From the NCBI GenBank assembly GCA_900541245.1, contig UQIS01000007.1:1-64000 (forward strand): a stretch of DNA of 64,000 nucleotides, read 5' to 3'. This document shows, one piece after another, positions 35,453 through 42,077 of the stretch. Source of the stretch: an uncultured Collinsella sp. GTDB lineage: Bacteria; Actinomycetota; Coriobacteriia; Coriobacteriales; Coriobacteriaceae. The position numbers and the translations under genes are program-made. The first letter of the stretch is position 1. Each line of letters opens with the position of its first letter. The notes beneath the pieces are model-generated. The model searched no databases, was not told the origin of the DNA, and was given only the letters and a program-made list of their open reading frames with translations.

Positions 35453-36418
35453 ATGGCTGCAGGCAAAACCTTCTATGACATCCTGGGCGTATCCAAGAGC
35501 GCCTCCGACAAAGAGATCAAGAGCGCGTTTCGCAAGCTCGCGCAAAAATATCACCCCGATGCCGGCGGCGACGAGGCCAAGTTCAAGGAGATCAGCGAGG
35601 CCTACGAGACGCTTTCGGACGAGAAGAAGCGCAAAGAGTACGACCAAATGCTCATGTTCGGCGGCATGCCGGGCGCGGGCGGCGCGTATGGCGGCGGCTA
35701 CGGTGCCGGTGCGGGCGCCAGCGGCTGGGGCGATATCTTCGACAGTATCTTTAGCGGTAACGGCGCCTGGGGCAGCGATTGGGGCTCGGGCTTTGCCGGG
35801 GCTGCGGGCGCTGCCGGTGCCGGCGCGGGCCGCAGCCGTGCCCGCAAGGGCGGCGACCTGTCGCTGACCGTCGATGTGACGGCCGAGGACGCGTTTCGCG
35901 GCGTGACGCACAAGGTTACCTACCGCATCCCCTCGACGGGCGAGCAGCAGACCATTACGGTCTCAGTGCCTGCGGGCGCGGTCGACGGAGGCAAGCTGCG
36001 TTACAAGCGCCGTGGCGAGTACGGCGTTGCCGGAGGCGAGCGCGGCGACCTGGTCGTGACCACGCACGTGGAAGAGCACCCTCTGTTTAAGCGCAAGGGT
36101 GCCGATGTGACCATGGAGGTACCGGTCTCGGTCTATGAGGCGGCGCTCGGCTGCACGGTGGACGTGCCCACGCCCGGCGGTGCGACGGTCCGTTTGAAAG
36201 TGCCCGCGGGTACCCAGACGGGCAAGAAGTTCCGCTTTAAGGAGATGGGGGCGCCCGACGTTAAGCACCGTGGCCGTACGGGTGCGCTGCTCGTCGAGAT
36301 CAAGGTGCAGGTTCCCACGAACCTGTCGGACGACGAGCGCGATGCCATGACCAAGCTGCGCGAGGCCGACACGCGCGACTATCGCGAGAAGGTCAACCGT
36401 TACAAGGCGACGTACTAG
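35453..36418 (+). CDS. dnaJ: DnaJ-type co-chaperone without zinc-finger domain
   Basis: Protein of 321 residues. The J domain (residues 3-70) has HPD at about 34-36. A Gly/Ala-rich linker to about 145 is followed by two beta-sandwich substrate domains. The four CxxCxGxG repeats of classical DnaJ are absent, so it is a type II (CbpA-like) protein. It stimulates DnaK ATPase. ATG 35453 with AGGAGAGGAGCTACG. It sits between grpE and hspR in heat-shock order. Confidence 0.93.
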   Translation: MAAGKTFYDILGVSKSASDKEIKSAFRKLAQKYHPDAGGDEAKFKEISEAYETLSDEKKRKEYDQMLMFGGMPGAGGAYGGGYGAGAGASGWGDIFDSIFSGNGAWGSDWGSGFAGAAGAAGAGAGRSRARKGGDLSLTVDVTAEDAFRGVTHKVTYRIPSTGEQQTITVSVPAGAVDGGKLRYKRRGEYGVAGGERGDLVVTTHVEEHPLFKRKGADVTMEVPVSVYEAALGCTVDVPTPGGATVRLKVPAGTQTGKKFRFKEMGAPDVKHRGRTGALLVEIKVQVPTNLSDDERDAMTKLREADTRDYREKVNRYKATY

Positions 36419-36490
36419 GGCGGTCGCGGCGCACGCCCACGCCCGCAGGCTTATGATGGACGATAACGAGACGGAAAGGGGTCAGGTAGC

Positions 36491-36907
36491 ATGGCCGAGG
36501 ACAATAGGAACAAACCGCTGTACATGATCAGCGTGGCGGCCGAGCTGACCGGCATGCATCCGCAGACTCTGCGCGTCTACGAGTCCAAGGGCCTGGTGAA
36601 CCCCCAGCGCTCGGGCGGCAATACGCGCCTGTATTCGCGTGCCGATATCGAGCGCCTGGAGCTCATCAACCAGCTGACTGACGAGGGCATCAACCTTGCC
36701 GGCGTGGTGCGTATCCTCGATATGAAGGAGCGCGCCGAGGAGCGCGAGCGCGAGAACGAAAAGCTCCGTGCCCGCGTGCGCCAGCTCGAGGACGAGCTGC
36801 ACGAGTACAAGATGCAGAAGAAGATTACCGCTCTGGCCCCGCGCGACGGCTCAGTCAACCCCGAGCAAGTCATGCGCAAACTTTTGGGCGCCGGCGGGGA
36901 TTTGTAG
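36491..36907 (+). CDS. hspR: MerR-family heat-shock repressor HspR
   Basis: Protein of 138 residues. The MerR winged helix begins at YMISVAAELTGMHPQTLRVY, followed by ESKGLVNPQRSGGNTRLYS, typical of HspR. A long coiled coil follows (about residues 80-110). In actinobacteria HspR represses dnaK and clpB with DnaK as co-repressor. The shared motif before dnaK (32472) and clpB (41962) fits that scheme. The stop codon's last base begins a structured repeat element. Confidence 0.93.
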   Translation: MAEDNRNKPLYMISVAAELTGMHPQTLRVYESKGLVNPQRSGGNTRLYSRADIERLELINQLTDEGINLAGVVRILDMKERAEERERENEKLRARVRQLEDELHEYKMQKKITALAPRDGSVNPEQVMRKLLGAGGDL

Positions 36908-37050
36908 TTACGCGGGTTTACCAACCCGCGTAACCAGTTGACGCTGCAAGCCCGCCAGAGCGGCAATCTGCCTTTCAACTTCGGCGGCATGATCAAAAGA
37001 TCAATGCCGCCTTGTTTCAAGGCACCTTGCTCGCTCTGGCGGGCTTTCGC
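36907..37050 (+). ncRNA. structured RNA-like element, copy 3
   Basis: Most diverged copy. Hairpin 1 GTTACGCGGGTT (36907-36918) / AACCCGCGTAAC (36923-36934). Outer stem AAGCCCGCCAGAGC (36948-36961) / GCTCTGGCGGGCTT (37033-37046). Middle stem TGCCTT (36969) / AAGGCA (37019). Inner stem GGCGGCATGATC (36983-36994) / GATCAATGCCGCC (36999-37011). Every stem differs from copies 1 and 2, and each change is compensated on the opposite arm, while the linker segments (GACGCTGC, GGCAATCTG, CACCTTGCTCGC, GCTGTCCG) are kept. Confidence 0.68.
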
Positions 37051-37082
37051 TGTCCGCGCCAAAACATCGGCGTTGTTATGGG

Positions 37083-37128
37083 TAGTCATTGGGGACGTTC
37101 TTAAATGACTAGTCGAAAGGGACACTCT
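37083..37128 (+). repeat. GGGGACGT palindromic repeat, copy d
   Basis: Stem TAGTCATT / AATGACTA (37083-37090, 37104-37111) with loop GGGGACGTTCTTA, then GGGACACTC. It follows structured-element copy 3 as copy c follows copy 1. Confidence 0.75.
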
Positions 37129-37284
37129 TGCACCAAATCTGCCGGCCCACACCGGGCTCCTCCTTTACTTTACTGAGATAAAGTGAACGTGCAGATTCGT
37201 AACCCACTCGCAACCGTTCTATGGCACGATATTGAACGAATGTATGCTATGCGCCCAAATCTTTTGGGCAGAGTGGGAGACAGT

Positions 37285-39585
37285 ATGGTTAAGCTGTACG
37301 AGGACGGCATCTACCTGCGCGGCGGCAGCGAGATTGTGCCTGCGGCCGAGGCTGCCGAGCGCGGTATTACGCAGACGCCCGAGGATGCTAAGCGCGGCAC
37401 CATCGCGTATTCGATCCTCCAGGCACACAATACGTCCGGCGACCCCGAGGCGCTCAAGATTCGCTTCGATGCCATGGCGAGCCACGACATCACCTTCGTC
37501 GGCATCATCCAGACGGCGCGCGCCTCGGGCATGGAGCAGTTCCCGCTGCCCTACGTGCTCACCAACTGCCATAACTCGCTGTGTGCCGTGGGCGGCACCA
37601 TCAACGAGGACGACCACGTCTTTGGCCTCTCGGCTGCCAAAAAGTACGGCGGCATCTTCGTCCCGCCGCATATCGCTGTCATCCACTCCTTTATGCGTGA
37701 GAACTTTGCCGGTTGCGGCAAGATGATTCTGGGCTCCGACTCGCACACCCGCTACGGCGCCCTGGGTACCATGGCCGTGGGCGAGGGCGGCGGCGAGCTG
37801 GCCAAGCAGCTGCTGCGCGATACCTACGACGTTGCCTATCCCGGCGTCGTCGCCATCTACCTCACGGGCGCCCCGCGCCCCGGCGTCGGCCCGCACGATG
37901 TGGCGCTCGCCATCATCCGCGCCGTCTTTGCCAAGGGCTACGTCAAGAACAAGGTAATGGAGTTCGTGGGCCCCGGCATCGCGAGCATGACGACCGACTA
38001 CCGCAACGGCGTCGACGTCATGACCACCGAGACCACCTGCCTGTCGAGCATCTGGGCCACCGATGAGGACACGCGCGCGTTTTTGGCCATGCACGGTCGC
38101 GGCGACGACTACCGCGAGCTCAAGCCCGCCGATGTTGCCTACTATGACGGCTGCGTCGAGGTCGACCTGTCGAGCGTCAAGCCCATGATCGCGCTGCCGT
38201 TCCATCCTTCTAACGGCTTTGAGATTGACGAGCTCAACGAGAACCTCGAGGACATTCTGCATGAGGTCGAGCTCGAGGCCGCCAAGATCGGCGAGGGTAA
38301 GACGCACTTTAGCCTGCTCGACAAGATCGTCGACGGCAAGCTGCACGTGCAGCAGGGCGTCATCGCCGGCTGCTCGGGCGGCAACTACGACTCCGTGGTC
38401 CAGGCTGCCCGCGTGCTTAAGGGCGCCAACACCGGCTGCGGCGAGTTTTCGCTGTCGGTCTATCCCACGAGCCAGCCCGTGGCGCTCGAGCTTACACGTC
38501 GCGGCTACATCTACGACCTTATGGAGGCCGGCGCGATCGTGCGCACGGCATTCTGCGGCCCGTGCTTTGGTGCCGGCGACACGCCTGCCAACAACGGCCT
38601 GTCCATCCGCCACACCACGCGCAACTTCCCCAACCGCGAGGGTTCCAAGCCGGGTAATGGCCAGCTGAGCGCCGTGGCCCTGATGGACGCCCGCTCCATT
38701 GCGGCGACGGCTGCCAACGGCGGCGTCCTGACGCCGGCGACTGACCTGCCCGAGGAGACTTGGGATGAGGCCTGCGAGTACACCTTTGACGACGCGCCGT
38801 ACAAAAAGCGCGTGTACTGGGGCTTTGGCAAGGCGGAGCCTGCCGACGAGCTGGTCGAGGGTCCCAACATCAAGCCGTGGCCCGCGATGGAGCCGCTCGG
38901 CGACGATATCCTGCTCAGGGTGTGCTCCAAGATCATGGATCCGGTCACCACGACCGACGAGCTCATTCCTTCGGGCGAGACGAGCTCCTTCCGCTCCAAC
39001 CCGCTGGGCCTGGCCGAGTTTACGCTCAGCCGTCGCGATCCGGCCTACGTGGGTCGCTCCAAGGAGGTCGACGCCGTGGAGAAGCGCCGCGTTGCCGGCG
39101 AGGCAGCAGGCGATCTGGCGGCACTCGATGCCGAGCTTGCGGGCGTGTTTGAGGCGCTGGTCGGCGCGGGTGTCGCGGCCGATGCCAAGGCGACTGAGTA
39201 CGGCTCCATGCTCTATGCCAAGAAGCCCGGTGACGGTTCCGCCCGCGAGCAGGCCGCGAGCTGTCAGCGCGTGATCGGCGGCCTGGCCAACATCGTCCAT
39301 GAGTACGCCACCAAGCGCTATCGCTCCAACGTGATGAACTGGGGCATGGTGCCCTTCCAGATGGAGGCGGAGCCCAACTTTGAGGTGGGCGATTACGTCT
39401 TTGTGCCGGGTATCCGCGCCGCGCTCGATGGCGACCTAAAGGACATCGCCGCCTACGTGGTGCGTGCCGACGGTGCGGTCGAGCAGATTGAGCTCTACAT
39501 TGCCGATATGACGGCAGAGGAGCGTGCCATCGTCAAGGCCGGCTGCCTGATCAACTACAACAAGTTCAAGGCCGCTGCCGAGTAA
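37285..39585 (+). CDS. aconitase-family hydratase
   Basis: Protein of about 766 residues of the aconitase superfamily, isomerising citrate/isocitrate or a related hydroxyacid through a [4Fe-4S] cluster. Cluster-ligand candidates are in TTETTCLSS (about residue 250) and in the FCGPCFGAGD segment. The substrate motifs GSDSHTRYG and the C-terminal swivelling domain (NPLGLAEFTLSRR, MNWGMVPFQ) are present. ATG 37285 (GGGAGACAGT upstream) is preferred; GTG 37183 is also in frame. The spread of motifs is closest to the single-chain hydratases often labelled aconitate hydratase. It is monocistronic, and no other TCA gene is nearby. Confidence 0.85.
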   Translation: MVKLYEDGIYLRGGSEIVPAAEAAERGITQTPEDAKRGTIAYSILQAHNTSGDPEALKIRFDAMASHDITFVGIIQTARASGMEQFPLPYVLTNCHNSLCAVGGTINEDDHVFGLSAAKKYGGIFVPPHIAVIHSFMRENFAGCGKMILGSDSHTRYGALGTMAVGEGGGELAKQLLRDTYDVAYPGVVAIYLTGAPRPGVGPHDVALAIIRAVFAKGYVKNKVMEFVGPGIASMTTDYRNGVDVMTTETTCLSSIWATDEDTRAFLAMHGRGDDYRELKPADVAYYDGCVEVDLSSVKPMIALPFHPSNGFEIDELNENLEDILHEVELEAAKIGEGKTHFSLLDKIVDGKLHVQQGVIAGCSGGNYDSVVQAARVLKGANTGCGEFSLSVYPTSQPVALELTRRGYIYDLMEAGAIVRTAFCGPCFGAGDTPANNGLSIRHTTRNFPNREGSKPGNGQLSAVALMDARSIAATAANGGVLTPATDLPEETWDEACEYTFDDAPYKKRVYWGFGKAEPADELVEGPNIKPWPAMEPLGDDILLRVCSKIMDPVTTTDELIPSGETSSFRSNPLGLAEFTLSRRDPAYVGRSKEVDAVEKRRVAGEAAGDLAALDAELAGVFEALVGAGVAADAKATEYGSMLYAKKPGDGSAREQAASCQRVIGGLANIVHEYATKRYRSNVMNWGMVPFQMEAEPNFEVGDYVFVPGIRAALDGDLKDIAAYVVRADGAVEQIELYIADMTAEERAIVKAGCLINYNKFKAAAE

Positions 39586-39596
39586 CGTTGCTGTAC

Positions 39597-39668
39597 GCCC
39601 CGGACGCACCTTTCCCTCGTGCTCACGCGCTTCGCGAGGGTCGCGTTCGGGAAAGGGTGAGCCCCGGG
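39597..39668 (+). terminator. long hairpin after hydratase gene
   Basis: Imperfect outer stem GCCCCGGACGCACCTTTCCC / GGGAAAGGGTGAGCCCCGGG with a perfect inner CCCTCG ... CGAGGG stem (39614, 39635). Probably the 3' end structure of the hydratase mRNA. Confidence 0.6.
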
Positions 39669-39725
39669 CTACATTTCTGCGTTCTCGTTGGGTCTTGAGG
39701 GACGCTAAAAATAGACTTGCTTGAT

Positions 39726-39757
39726 GCCGCCCCTGTTAATGGGGCGGCTTCTTTTTG
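39726..39757 (+). terminator. rho-independent terminator
   Basis: GCCGCCCC (39726-39733) / GGGGCGGC (39741-39748) followed by TTCTTTTTG. A second terminator downstream of the hydratase. Confidence 0.85.
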
Positions 39758-39763
39758 TCGAAA

Positions 39764-39798
39764 ACCACCACATTGGGGTCAGGCACCTTTGTGGTGGT
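39764..39798. repeat. CCACCACA hairpin repeat
   Basis: ACCACCACA (39764-39772) / TGTGGTGGT (39790-39798) with interior TTGGGGTCAGGCACCTT. The same family recurs at 39964, 40835 and 41643. Confidence 0.8.
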
Positions 39799-39801
39799 CC
39801 C

Positions 39802-39866
39802 GTTTGTCTCGATCTGTAACATCTGGGCCCCTATTTGACGAGCGGTTGTTACAGATTGAGACAAAC
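39802..39866. repeat. CTGTAACA hairpin repeat
   Basis: Arms GTTTGTCTCGATCTGTAAC (39802-39820) and GTTACAGATTGAGACAAAC (39848-39866). First of five such units in the 40-kb region. Confidence 0.85.
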
Positions 39867-39886
39867 GATCGCCGCCGATCATTTCA

Positions 39887-39941
39887 TCTCAATCTGTAAC
39901 ATCTAAGATCGAAAAGGGCCGCTAGATGTTACAGATCGAGA
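39887..39941. repeat. CTGTAACA hairpin repeat
   Basis: Arms TCTCAATCTGTAACATCT (39887-39904) and AGATGTTACAGATCGAGA (39924-39941). Confidence 0.85.
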
Positions 39942-39963
39942 CAGTCGAGTGCCAGAGTCGAAA

Positions 39964-39998
39964 ACCACCACAAAGGGGCCTGTCCCTTTCGTGGTGGT
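39964..39998. repeat. CCACCACA hairpin repeat
   Basis: ACCACCAC (39964-39971) / GTGGTGGT (39991-39998) with interior AAAGGGGCCTGTCCCTTTC, followed by a run of G. No gene is found from 39586 to 40055. Confidence 0.8.
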
Positions 39999-40055
39999 GG
40001 GGGGGGGCGAGCTCGATGCTGCCGTGCTCGCTGAACGACATTCTAATGAGCGTCT

Positions 40056-40724
40056 CTACAGGATTTCATCTGGGCTGGCGGGCTTGGTTGTTTTGGGGAT
40101 GCCGAGTTTGGATGACGCGAAATCGTCAACATTGTCCTTAATTCCGTCTTTGGTGTAGACAGTGACCATATAGGTGCTGTGTCCGAATTCGCCCTTGTCG
40201 CGTGTTGCCCAGGCATCCCAGTAGGCGGCCCCGTTTCGCCCTTTGATTTTTCCGACACGGCGGAGTTCTGTTCGCTTTAATTTCTGGTTGCTATAGATGG
40301 TTCGACCGGCCTCCTCGGTGAGCCCGCACTGTCCAAGCATCTTGTCGAGGACTTGGTTCATGTGGCGCTCATCGGTGTTTGGTGCGTAGTCGTAGGCGAG
40401 GGTGATGAAGTCGAGTGGCTGGTCGTCGATTAGATAGTTTAGCGCCTGAGGTTCAAGGCAGAAATAGGGGGAGCATCCGTCGATCTGACCGAGCAGTGGC
40501 AACTTTGACCGCCAAATTCCGGTGGGAATTCCCTCTTCGTAAAACACGCCGCGACAGATAAAGGAAAGCGAGGCAGCACGCGAGCCGGCGTCGACCATTC
40601 CGCATAAATCGAAGGGCGAGGCGATGCCAAGGGAAAAGGGTGTGATGACGATAAGGAAGAGCATCACGCTGGGTACGGCGAGAATGGCGATGACGTTGCG
40701 ACCGGTGGAATGAGGCGGCTTCAT
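40056..40724 (-). CDS. uncharacterised membrane-anchored protein
   Basis: Protein of 222 residues with one N-terminal TM helix (NVIAILAVPSVMLFLIVITP) and an extracytoplasmic part carrying four spaced Cys, which may form disulfides (FICRGVFY, DGCSPYFCLEP, GQCGLTEE). ATG 40724 after GAGGAGCGCAT was preferred to an upstream in-frame start at 40742. I do not recognise the family. It is divergent from another orphan membrane protein at 40959, and both are enclosed by CCACCACA and CTGTAACA hairpins. Confidence 0.7.
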   Translation of the reverse strand: MKPPHSTGRNVIAILAVPSVMLFLIVITPFSLGIASPFDLCGMVDAGSRAASLSFICRGVFYEEGIPTGIWRSKLPLLGQIDGCSPYFCLEPQALNYLIDDQPLDFITLAYDYAPNTDERHMNQVLDKMLGQCGLTEEAGRTIYSNQKLKRTELRRVGKIKGRNGAAYWDAWATRDKGEFGHSTYMVTVYTKDGIKDNVDDFASSKLGIPKTTKPASPDEIL

Positions 40725-40834
40725 ATGCGCTCCTCGAGACAAAGAGCAGGCAAGCTCGATGACAAAGGGATAATCTCAGCTAACAATTCAATTTTAATCT
40801 CATAACGTGTGACAGCTGGCCGTCGAAACCGAGA

Positions 40835-40869
40835 ACCACCACAAAGGTGCCTGTCCCCTTTGTGGTGGT
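40835..40869. repeat. CCACCACA hairpin repeat between divergent orphan genes
   Basis: Perfect arms ACCACCACAAAG (40835-40846) and CTTTGTGGTGGT (40858-40869). Confidence 0.85.
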
Positions 40870-40958
40870 GAGGAGCGCGCGGCTTCTTTTGGTAATAGTG
40901 TTAGCTGGCGGTATCATTAGTGCAGGTGGCGAAGGTTTGCATTGTGGGGTGTTTTGCC

Positions 40959-41630
40959 GTGAGCCGTTCTGCCCGTATTGGATTGATTGTCTTGGCGCTT
41001 GCGATCGCTGTGGTTGGCGCGGGCGCTGTCGGTATGGCATTTCTACCTGCTGCGGTGACGGAGCCGTTGGTCAAGCCTGTGGCTCAATCTGTCGAACTTC
41101 TGACCGGCGACGACAAGCCCGAGACCATTACCGTTGATTTTGATGAGCAGCCGGCTGTGCTGGGTATTAGCAATTATCCGCGTATTCAGCTTGGGGCCAT
41201 GCGCTATACCGCGGATACAAGCCTGATCGATAGGACGTCCGAGCTACTCAAGGGCAAAACATTTAAGCGTTGGTACGGATATGCGTCCTATCGGGCAAAA
41301 GCGAACGACATGGTTGGCGGATGCCACTCTTCCATCGAGCTGGACACTGCAAACGGCGCAAAGTTATGTGATGTCTCGTACGATCCGGGTTACGAGGGCA
41401 ATGAGGGTCCGGGTATTTACATCATGGCCGGCGATGCAGCCTATGTCATGGAGGGCGACCAGGCCGAGCTCAACGATTTTATGGGTCAGTGTATCCAAGA
41501 TGCCTATGAACAGACCTGCTTGCCCGACCCGCAAACTGCACGCGATAGTGGGGCTGCCCGTACATGGCTGTTCGAAGACGAGATGCCCTGGAGCGGCGAG
41601 TCGGGAAGTACAGAGCCGGAGAAAGAGTAG
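40959..41630 (+). CDS. uncharacterised membrane-anchored protein
   Basis: Protein of about 223 residues. An N-terminal TM helix (IGLIVLALAIAVVGAGAVGMA) is followed by an extracytoplasmic domain of beta strands and an acidic C-terminal tail (WSGESGSTEPEKE). Cys pairs occur in VGGCHSS, KLCDVSY, GQCIQDAYEQTC. GTG 40959 (VSRSARIG) places a basic tail before the TM helix; GTG 40920 is an in-frame alternative. Family unknown. It shares size and topology, but no clear sequence identity, with the divergent gene at 40056. Confidence 0.68.
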   Translation: MSRSARIGLIVLALAIAVVGAGAVGMAFLPAAVTEPLVKPVAQSVELLTGDDKPETITVDFDEQPAVLGISNYPRIQLGAMRYTADTSLIDRTSELLKGKTFKRWYGYASYRAKANDMVGGCHSSIELDTANGAKLCDVSYDPGYEGNEGPGIYIMAGDAAYVMEGDQAELNDFMGQCIQDAYEQTCLPDPQTARDSGAARTWLFEDEMPWSGESGSTEPEKE

Positions 41631-41642
41631 AGAACGCGACCA

Positions 41643-41672
41643 CCACAAAGGTGCCCGTCCCCTTTGTAGTAG
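41643..41672. repeat. CCACCACA hairpin repeat, degenerate
   Basis: ACCACAAAGG and CCTTTGTAGT face each other around TGCCCGTCC. The right arm has drifted from the family. Confidence 0.6.
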
Positions 41673-41684
41673 CTCTCGGCTTGT

Positions 41685-41739
41685 CTTGATCTGTAACATT
41701 TTGGCCGCTAAAAGTGGGTCTGGTGTTACAGATTGAGAT
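41685..41739. repeat. CTGTAACA hairpin repeat
   Basis: TCTTGATCTGTAACA (41685-41699) / TGTTACAGATTGAGA (41725-41739). Confidence 0.8.
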
Positions 41740-41765
41740 TTTCGATTCGGGTGTCTTCTGTTTGT

Positions 41766-41820
41766 CTCGTTCTGTAACAGGTAGACCTCTATTTGCCGAG
41801 TACTTGTTACAGATTGAGAT
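41766..41820. repeat. CTGTAACA hairpin repeat
   Basis: TCTCGTTCTGTAACA (41766-41780) / TGTTACAGATTGAGA (41806-41820). Confidence 0.82.
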
Positions 41821-41845
41821 AAAGGGGAGCTACTGAACATTTCAT

Positions 41846-41900
41846 CTCGATCTGTAACACCTAGGACCAAAAATGACTGCTAGATGTTACAGATCGAGAC
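41846..41900. repeat. CTGTAACA hairpin repeat
   Basis: TCTCGATCTGTAACA (41846-41860) / TGTTACAGATCGAGA (41886-41900), perfect. The rest of 41901-41961 shows no feature. Confidence 0.85.
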
Positions 41901-41961
41901 GGTAGCGCGCCGGGGCCACAGCGGGCCGACATCTCTATCCCCTATCTCTCAATCACTCAGA

Positions 41962-41988
41962 AAATCTTATATATAGAGACTTAGATTT
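41962..41988 (+). promoter_or_regulatory. candidate HspR site upstream of clpB
   Basis: AAATCTTATAT, five bases, GACTTAGATTT: both halves and the spacing are identical to the site before dnaK (32472). TATAAG at 41992 may be the -10. Confidence 0.65.
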
Positions 41989-42077
41989 GTGTATAAGATC
42001 GTACAAAGCTGGCAACAATACTTCTCGAACAACGTGAAGCCGCCCCGTAGGGCGGCCGCCCCAAGAGAGGTGATTCC

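Noticed and set aside
39764..41900. CRISPR-like repetition
   Set aside because: The repeats are irregularly spaced palindromes of two families with no uniform spacers and no cas genes.
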